Source: Rhizobiales bacterium Y(2018) (GTDB lineage Bacteria; Pseudomonadota; Alphaproteobacteria; Rhizobiales; Aestuariivirgaceae). From it: 64,000 nt of DNA. The notes under the pieces are model-generated. The model was given only the letters and a program-made list of their open reading frames with translations, made no database searches and was not told the DNA's origin. Shown one piece after another: positions 58,120-64,000 of this stretch; the stretch's first letter is position 1; the number at the start of each line of letters is the position of its first letter. The translations under genes were made by a program, and so were the position numbers. The stretch lies in contig SCPD01000001.1 of NCBI GenBank assembly GCA_005502925.1, positions 620,001 to 684,000 of the forward strand. The letters run 5' to 3'.

Positions 58120-59328
58120 ATGAGATTGGTCAAGCGCTCGGCGCTCGTTTTGATTCTCGCTACATCCCTGGCGGGTGCGACGTCTGCCTGGGCGGCCGAA
58201 GAGCCCCCGCTTGTCACCGCGATCCTGAAGAACTGGGAAACCCAGCTCCAGACCAAGCCGACCTACAAGTCGGTCACCACCGGCAGCGACGGCTCGGTCG
58301 TCATCGACGGGCTCTCCGCCAATCTGCAGGCGCCTGGCGAGGATGACGGAAAAATGTCCCTCAATATCGCCAAGGTGACGCTCAGCGGGATCACCGACAA
58401 GGGCAATGGCCTGTTCGAGGTCGCGGCGGCCGAATATAACGATACCACCATCGAAGTAGGCAGCCGCGAAGGCAACTTCACCGTCTCAGTGCCGAAGAGC
58501 TCGGCCGAATACTGGTATGTCAAGGCGCTGGGCAACAGTCCGAGCCCGACCGATCTCCTGCGCGCCAGCATGAATGTGGCCAAGAAGATGAGCTCGGGCC
58601 AGATGACCCTTGCCGCGGGCGGGCATAATTTCACGGCCGACGGCTATGAAATGACCTGGGACGGCGATCCGGTCACCGGCGCCGGCAAGAGCGACTTCAA
58701 GATCACCAATATCACGATCCCGGAAGCGGCGGTCGCGGCGCTCGACAGCTCGGGCACGCTCAAGCAGCTCGGCTACTCGACCCTTTCCTTCGATATCGGC
58801 GGCAATGGCACGATGGATATCGGCTCGGACAAGATGGGCTTCGATTTCGACATTGCCTATGCCGGCAAGGATATGGGCACCCTCAAGGTCGGCGCCGGTG
58901 CGGGTGAGATCCCCCTCGCCCTCGTCGGTGAGTTGCAGAAGCTGAAGGACGAGGCGCAGCCGGATCCGAACGCCTTCATGCCGCTGGTCCAGGGCATTCA
59001 GGTCAGCCGCGTGACGCTCCGCTTCGAGGACAAGTCGATCACCAAGAAGGTCCTGCCGCTTCTCGCCGCCATGCAGGGCATGGATGAGGCGACGATGGTC
59101 GCCAATGCCGGCGCCATGCTCCAGCTTGGGCTCGCCGAGCTCAAGAACCCGGCCTTCACCCAGAAGGCGGTCGAAGCGGTCAATGCCTATCTCAAGGATC
59201 CGCGTTCGCTCACCATCCTGGCGAAGCCGGCGCAGCCGATCACCGTCCAGCAGATCATGGCGCTCGATCCCAACAATCCGGGCGCAGCACTCGATCAGCT
59301 GGGCGTCAGCATCTCCGCCAACGACTGA
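58120..59328 (+). CDS. Secreted protein of unknown function (402 residues)
   Basis: A signal peptide (RSALVLILATSLAGATSAWA) is followed by a beta-rich mature region with alternating VTLSGITDKG-type strands and a helical C-terminal third (KVLPLLAAMQGMDEATMVAN). There are no cysteines in the mature part. The pattern recalls periplasmic lipid- or substrate-binding beta sheets (DUF945/DUF2125-like), but I cannot assign a family. AAGAGGTTAGGAT precedes the ATG. It stands alone, with a terminator after the stop. Confidence 0.8.
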   Translation: MRLVKRSALVLILATSLAGATSAWAAEEPPLVTAILKNWETQLQTKPTYKSVTTGSDGSVVIDGLSANLQAPGEDDGKMSLNIAKVTLSGITDKGNGLFEVAAAEYNDTTIEVGSREGNFTVSVPKSSAEYWYVKALGNSPSPTDLLRASMNVAKKMSSGQMTLAAGGHNFTADGYEMTWDGDPVTGAGKSDFKITNITIPEAAVAALDSSGTLKQLGYSTLSFDIGGNGTMDIGSDKMGFDFDIAYAGKDMGTLKVGAGAGEIPLALVGELQKLKDEAQPDPNAFMPLVQGIQVSRVTLRFEDKSITKKVLPLLAAMQGMDEATMVANAGAMLQLGLAELKNPAFTQKAVEAVNAYLKDPRSLTILAKPAQPITVQQIMALDPNNPGAALDQLGVSISAND

Positions 59329-59352
59329 TCGACGCCATCACGAATGAACGAC

Positions 59353-59381
59353 AATGGCCGGGACCTTTTCCCGGCCATTTT
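59353..59381. terminator. Bidirectional terminator
   Basis: AATGGCCGGG/CCCGGCCATT with a 9-base loop, T-rich on both strands, lies between the convergent stops at 59328 and 59386. The stem is the same as that of the nrdJ terminator. Confidence 0.85.
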
Positions 59382-59385
59382 GCTT

Positions 59386-62300
59386 TCAGGCGTCCCAATC
59401 GATCGGGTGCAGGAGGCCGTGGCGGATGAGGCTCGCGGGGCCGGCATAACGCCTGGAACCCGGATAATGGGCGACCAGCTTCGGCATTCCGGCGAGTTCC
59501 TGATTGATGATCTGATAGGCGCGGGAAGCGAGGGCATGCTGCCCTTCCTCCTCATAACGCCGGCTGCGCATCCGGAAATCGTCCATCAGCTTGAGATGCA
59601 GCAGCGCTCCCCGGGCCACCGGCCTGGCGGGGTCGACCGGCCAGAGGAAATGCGCATCGACGATGCTCGTCTCCTCCGAAATCCGGATGAACGGATGCTT
59701 CGACAGCCAATGGGCATGGACATCAGGCCCGTTGTTGAACAGCCGATGACGTGGGCCGCCGGTCGTCAGCCACCCGCTCTTCTCGCGCCGCTCGACATAA
59801 CCATCGCCGTCGAACCAACAATCGGTCGCCAGGATTTCGGCGATGGACCGGTTATCCTGGCCGATCTCGCCCGAAGGATAGACATCGATCATCAAGCCAT
59901 GGAGCCGGTCGCAGTTCCTGGCCGCCAGCCAATCACCGAGATCGGCAAGATGCCTCTCCTCCATGCCGTCATAGACCAGGAGCTCGTCGGCATCGGCATG
60001 GACCATCCAGCATCCGCGACAGAACTCACGCGCTATCGCATTGGCCCAGTAGATGCCGCCGAGCCCTTCGGCATAAGAGGCGCGCGCCTGGAATATGTCG
60101 GCCGCCGGTTCGGCCGCGATGATCTCATCCGACCCATCGTCGGACATGTTGTCGACCACGAAGAAGCGCGTCACGCCAAGCTTCCTGTAATGCTCGAAGA
60201 AGAGCGGAAGACGGGCAGCCTCATTCCTCACGACGCAGACAAGGCCGATCTCGCCCGGCGCCAAAGGGCCGCGGCAGCGGACGATATCGATTTGATCGCT
60301 GAGCGTTCGATGCGACTCCCAATTGAACAGCTGTCGTTTTTCCCACACGCCACCTTCTTCCGGCAGTGTGCTGGTCCACATCGCCCGGTGCGGCGGCTGC
60401 GGCTCCTGCTTCAGAAAGGCTTTGCGCTTCTCGATCTCCGCCGGATCGGCAGGTGCGTCCCAATCGATCGGCAGCATGAAGGCCTGACGCACCAAGCTCC
60501 GGGCGCCGCGATACCGGCTCGAGCCATCGTGAAACGCCACGAGAGCGGGCCGCTCCGCCAATATGCCGGTGATCCGCTTATAGTCCGCGGATTGATTGAA
60601 GTGCTGGCCTTCACGGACAAAGCGCTCGGCGCGCTCGGCAAGATCATCGATCAGCTTGAGGTGAATGAGCGCACCTTGTGGACCTTCGGTGACCTCGTCG
60701 TAAGGCCATTGCCAATGATGGTTGAAGATGACGGTGTCGTCCGTCATGCGGAAGTAAGGGTATTTCGACAGAGGCGGCCAAGCTTCTTCATCGTCCTTCC
60801 CGAATAAGCGACGGCGGGCGCCACCGGTCAGGTCCCATCCGGCGTGGATTCGGTTGAGCGTATAGCCCTCCGTGTCGAACCAGCCGTCATCCTTCAGGAT
60901 GTCGGCGACGACGCGCTGTCGCTCACCCAGCGCGCCGGACGGGTAAATATCGAGGAGCGGCGCGAAGATCCTATCGAGCCCGCTGCGCTCGAGCCAGGAC
61001 GCCAATTGCCGAAGATCGTGCTCTTCCATGCCGTCATAGACCAGGAGCTCGTCGGCATCGACTCTCATGATCCAATGTCCGGCGCAGAACGCACGCGCCA
61101 CCGCATTGGCCCAGTAGAGGCCGGCCTGTCCGTCCCTGAAGGCCACCCGGGCCAGGAAGACATCGGCGTCGGGCTGGGCGAGCAGAAACTCATGCGAGCC
61201 ATCGTCGGAGCCGTTGTCGATCATGAGGAAACGCGTGACGCCGAGCTTCCGGTAATGCTCGAAGAACAGCGGCAACCGGCCGATCTCGTTGCGCAGGACG
61301 CAGATCAGGCCGCATTCCCCCTCCTGCAGCGCCCCTCGGCATCGTATCGTCGTCAGATGCTCGCTGAGCGCGCGTTGCGACAAGGCGATGAACTCTGCGC
61401 CGTGGACCCAGTCCTTGCCCGGTACCGGAAGCGAGGCGCGCCAGTATTTCCAACCGATCTCGCCCAGCGCCAGATAGGGGCGCGTATGATCGAGGCGCGT
61501 CTCGGCTTCCCAGGCTATCGGCGACATGATCCGGTTCGCCACGAGGCTCCCCGCCCCGGTGTAGCGCCGCGACTGATCGGTCATCGCCACGATTTGCGCA
61601 GCCCGAGAGACACGCCGGTTGATCGTGCTGTAGTGCAGCGAGCCCAGCCAATGCTGCCCTTCAGCTTCGTTCACCACGGCCCGCTTGATGAAATCATCCA
61701 TCAGCTTGAGATGCAGGAAGGCGCCGAAGGCCACATTCGTGCTGGTGTCGAATGGCCACAAATAATGCGCGTTGAGCACCGATCGCTCCGGCGTCATCTC
61801 GAAGAATGGATATTTCGAGATGGGCGCCGCCATGCCGCCCTTCTCGAAGAGCCGGTGGCGGGACCCGCCATGGACGATCCAGCCGGTCGGCAAGCGGCGG
61901 GCGGAATAACCCTCCGCGTCGAACCAGCAATCCTTCTCCAGGATATCGGCGATCGCCCTCTCGCCCAGTCCGACCGGGCCGGATGGATATATGTCCAGCA
62001 TGACCCCGAAAAGCCGGTCGAAGCCCTGGCCTTTGAGCCAGATCCCAAGGCGCGCGAGGCCATGCGTTTCCATCCCGTCATAGACGAGAAGCTCGTCGGC
62101 ATCGGCCATCAGCGCCCAATTGCCGGCGCAATATTCGCGCGCCAGGCCGTTATACCAATAGATCCCGAAGCAGCTGTCGTAATAGGGCGTGGTCGTGTGG
62201 AAGACATCGGCCAGAGACTCGGCGAGCAACATCTCGTGCGAGCCATCGTCGGAATTATTGTCGACCATGAAGAAGCGGTCGACCCCGAGCTTCCTGTAAT

Positions 62301-62568
62301 GCTCAAAGAAGAGCGGCAGGCGCGCCGCCTCATTGCGTAGAACGCACAGGACTGCGACCTCGCCCGGTTTGAGCCGGCCGCGACAGCGTATGGTGGTCAG
62401 ATGCTCAGTGAGCGAGCGACGCGACAGGTCATCGAATTCGGCTTTGTCCGCCCAGTCCTCGCCGTGGCGCGGAAGCGTCAGCTTCCAGTCCCGCGGCAGG
62501 ATCGGGCGCGTTGGAGCCGCAGGCGGCGGAGCGGCGATCCAATCACGATGGCCTGTCTCGCCGCCCAT
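59386..62568 (-). CDS. Three-module glycosyltransferase (tandem Glyco_tranf_2_4-type domains)
   Basis: The 1060-residue protein contains three modules of about 340 residues (roughly 20-355, 365-705, 725-1060). Each has a leader IRCRG...GE, then CVLRNEAARLPLFFEHYRKL, DN-SDDGS, the DxDELLVYDGME motif (D156/D158, D504/D506, D859/D861), DIYPSG and SKYPFF. The DxD acids that bind nucleotide-sugar metal are intact in all three, so each module may be active. There is no signal peptide or membrane segment. It starts 11 bp after aspS, so it may be co-transcribed. The substrate is unknown, probably a repeated glycan. Confidence 0.85.
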   Translation of the reverse strand: MGGETGHRDWIAAPPPAAPTRPILPRDWKLTLPRHGEDWADKAEFDDLSRRSLTEHLTTIRCRGRLKPGEVAVLCVLRNEAARLPLFFEHYRKLGVDRFFMVDNNSDDGSHEMLLAESLADVFHTTTPYYDSCFGIYWYNGLAREYCAGNWALMADADELLVYDGMETHGLARLGIWLKGQGFDRLFGVMLDIYPSGPVGLGERAIADILEKDCWFDAEGYSARRLPTGWIVHGGSRHRLFEKGGMAAPISKYPFFEMTPERSVLNAHYLWPFDTSTNVAFGAFLHLKLMDDFIKRAVVNEAEGQHWLGSLHYSTINRRVSRAAQIVAMTDQSRRYTGAGSLVANRIMSPIAWEAETRLDHTRPYLALGEIGWKYWRASLPVPGKDWVHGAEFIALSQRALSEHLTTIRCRGALQEGECGLICVLRNEIGRLPLFFEHYRKLGVTRFLMIDNGSDDGSHEFLLAQPDADVFLARVAFRDGQAGLYWANAVARAFCAGHWIMRVDADELLVYDGMEEHDLRQLASWLERSGLDRIFAPLLDIYPSGALGERQRVVADILKDDGWFDTEGYTLNRIHAGWDLTGGARRRLFGKDDEEAWPPLSKYPYFRMTDDTVIFNHHWQWPYDEVTEGPQGALIHLKLIDDLAERAERFVREGQHFNQSADYKRITGILAERPALVAFHDGSSRYRGARSLVRQAFMLPIDWDAPADPAEIEKRKAFLKQEPQPPHRAMWTSTLPEEGGVWEKRQLFNWESHRTLSDQIDIVRCRGPLAPGEIGLVCVVRNEAARLPLFFEHYRKLGVTRFFVVDNMSDDGSDEIIAAEPAADIFQARASYAEGLGGIYWANAIAREFCRGCWMVHADADELLVYDGMEERHLADLGDWLAARNCDRLHGLMIDVYPSGEIGQDNRSIAEILATDCWFDGDGYVERREKSGWLTTGGPRHRLFNNGPDVHAHWLSKHPFIRISEETSIVDAHFLWPVDPARPVARGALLHLKLMDDFRMRSRRYEEEGQHALASRAYQIINQELAGMPKLVAHYPGSRRYAGPASLIRHGLLHPIDWDA

Positions 62569-62579
62569 CCGCTATGCTC

Positions 62580-64000
62580 CTATTTATCAGGCAGATTGAC
62601 CCTGAGATGCAATTCACGCAGTTGCTTCGGCGTCGGATCGGACGGCGCGTTCATCAGCAAATCATAGGCCTGCTGGTTCATCGGGAACATCGTGACCTCG
62701 CGCAGGTTCTTGGCGCCGACCAGCAGCATGACGATGCGGTCGATGCCGGCCGCCATGCCGCCATGCGGCGGCGCGCCATATTGGAAGGCGCGATAGAGGC
62801 CACCGAAGTTTTCCTCGACCGTCGCGCGGCTCAAGCCCACGAGTTCGAAGGCCTTGACCATGGTCTCCGGCAAATGGTTGCGGATGCCGCCCGAGGCGAT
62901 CTCGAAGCCGTTGCAAACCATGTCGTACTGGAACGCCTTGATGGTCAGCGGATCCTGCTTCGACAGGGCCTCGATACCGCCCTGCGGCATGGAGAACGGG
63001 TTGTGGCCGAAATCGATCTTCTTCTCTTCCTCGCTCCACTCATAGAAGGGGAAGTCGACGATCCAGCACAGCTCGAAGCGGTTGCGGTCGATGAGGTTCA
63101 ATTCCTCGCCGGCGCGGGTGCGCGCGGCGCCCGCGAAGGTCGCGAATTTCTTCGGATCGCCGGCGACGAAGAAGGCGGCGTCACCGTCTTGGAGACCGAG
63201 CTGCTGGCGGATGGCCTCGGTGCGCTCGCCGATATTCTTGGCGATCGGTCCCGCGCCCTCGAGCTTGTCGCCTTCCTTGCGCCAGAAGATGTACCCCAAG
63301 CCCGGCTGGCCCTCGCTCTGCGCCCAGGCGTTCATGCGGTCGCAGAAGGCGCGCGAGCCGCCGGTCTTGGCCGGAATGGCCCAGACCTGGTTCTTGGCAT
63401 CGCTGGCGAGAATGTTGGCGAAGACCTTGAAGCCGCTCCCCCGGAAATGCTCGGACACGTCCTGCATGACGATCGGGTTGCGCAGGTCGGGTTTGTCGGA
63501 GCCGTATTTCCGCATCGCTTCGTCATAGGCGATGCGCGGGAATTCCTTCGTCACCGGCTTGCCTTCGGCGAAGCTCTCGAACACCCCGCGCAGGACCGGC
63601 TCCATGGTGGAGAGCACGTCGTTCTGCTCGACGAAGCTCATTTCGAGATCGAGCTGGTAGAATTCGCCCGGCAGACGGTCGGCGCGCGGGTCCTCGTCGC
63701 GGAAGCACGGCGCGATCTGGAAGTATCGATCGAAGCCCGACACCATGATGAGCTGCTTGTACTGCTGCGGCGCCTGCGGCAGCGCATAGAACTTGCCGGC
63801 ATGGATGCGCGACGGCACGAGGAAGTCGCGCGCCCCTTCGGGCGACGACGCGGTGAGGATCGGCGTCGAGAATTCAGTGAACCCCGCCTCGCCCATGCGC
63901 TTCCTCATCTCGGCGATGATCTTGGTGCGCGCCATGATGTTCCGGTGCAGGCCTTCACGACGCAAATCGAGGAAGCGGTATTTGAGGCGGACGTCCTCGG
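62580..64000 (-). CDS. aspS: Aspartyl-tRNA synthetase, N-terminal part outside window
   Basis: The visible 473 C-terminal residues include class II motif 2 ([21 protein letters not shown], key residues R-D-E-D), the GAD-type insert and motif 3 ([14 protein letters not shown]). The frame stays open to the window edge ([20 protein letters not shown]), so the start lies beyond 64000. It charges tRNA-Asp; many alphaproteobacterial forms also charge tRNA-Asn. The long GAD insert is the bacterial type. Confidence 0.96.
   Translation of the reverse strand, partial: EDVRLKYRFLDLRREGLHRNIMARTKIIAEMRKRMGEAGFTEFSTPILTASSPEGARDFLVPSRIHAGKFYALPQAPQQYKQLIMVSGFDRYFQIAPCFRDEDPRADRLPGEFYQLDLEMSFVEQNDVLSTMEPVLRGVFESFAEGKPVTKEFPRIAYDEAMRKYGSDKPDLRNPIVMQDVSEHFRGSGFKVFANILASDAKNQVWAIPAKTGGSRAFCDRMNAWAQSEGQPGLGYIFWRKEGDKLEGAGPIAKNIGERTEAIRQQLGLQDGDAAFFVAGDPKKFATFAGAARTRAGEELNLIDRNRFELCWIVDFPFYEWSEEEKKIDFGHNPFSMPQGGIEALSKQDPLTIKAFQYDMVCNGFEIASGGIRNHLPETMVKAFELVGLSRATVEENFGGLYRAFQYGAPPHGGMAAGIDRIVMLLVGAKNLREVTMFPMNQQAYDLLMNAPSDPTPKQLRELHLRVNLPDK

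Overview
The window looks like chromosome from a GC-rich alphaproteobacterium, most likely order Hyphomicrobiales (Rhizobiales). Grounds: a RirA/IscR-type regulator heading a combined isc/suf operon, RNase E with an acidic insertion in its S1 domain, an NDUFA12-type complex I accessory protein beside mlaD and a DUF2155 gene, a B12-dependent NrdJ, and four copies of a ~110 bp two-palindrome intergenic repeat that resembles the RIME/Bru-RS elements of rhizobia and Brucella. No tRNA, rRNA or CRISPR array was found.

Layout. 1-444: truncated polysaccharide flippase. 485-8334 (minus): a complete Fe-S assembly operon, iscR - cysteine desulfurase - sufB - two small membrane ORFs - sufC - sufD - sufS - sufT - sufA - tfoX-like gene. 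It has a strong promoter upstream of iscR overlapped by a type-1 IscR site. 8.5-10.2 kb: a hydrolase and a DXD glycosyltransferase. 10.3-14.4 kb: a peroxide-defence block (aqpZ, oxyR, divergent katG). 14.5-18.3 kb: an accessory patch with two secreted proteins of unknown role, an intact IS1111-type element with short subterminal inverted repeats, and directly beside it a RAYT gene bounded by its own 15-bp inverted repeats. 18.3-19.7 kb: an ECF41 sigma factor with its usual partner, a carboxymuconolactone-decarboxylase-like protein, behind a promoter matching the published ECF41 consensus.

19.7-36.1 kb is mostly housekeeping: anmK, tyrS, a GST, a giant AsmA-like protein, a Rieske oxygenase, prfB with the classic programmed +1 frameshift, PBP1a, AmiC and rne. 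36.1-41.6 kb (plus): M48 protease, DsbA-like protein, aroQ, accB, accC and aat. 41.6-47.9 kb (minus): amidase, DUF2155 protein, methyltransferase, mlaD, NDUFA12 and a DedA-PAP2-LssY fusion. 48.2-51.4 kb: an MFS exporter and a DUF4173 membrane protein. 51.4-55.5 kb: nrdJ with a candidate NrdR operator and a structured ~200-nt leader. 56.1 kb: a 25-residue Lys/Ala-rich peptide gene with a strong terminator. 56.3-64 kb: a ceramidase-family protein, an L,D-transpeptidase, an unknown secreted protein, a 1060-residue protein built from three tandem glycosyltransferase modules, and aspS, which runs off the window end.

The most interesting items are the IS1111/RAYT junction with its candidate guide RNA, the repeat family with compensating stem changes, the triplicated glycosyltransferase, the Lys/Ala-rich micro-protein, the two unnamed membrane ORFs inside the suf operon, and the operator sites readable in front of iscR, the ECF41 operon and nrdJ. 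All functional statements rest on reading motifs by eye; no database search was run.
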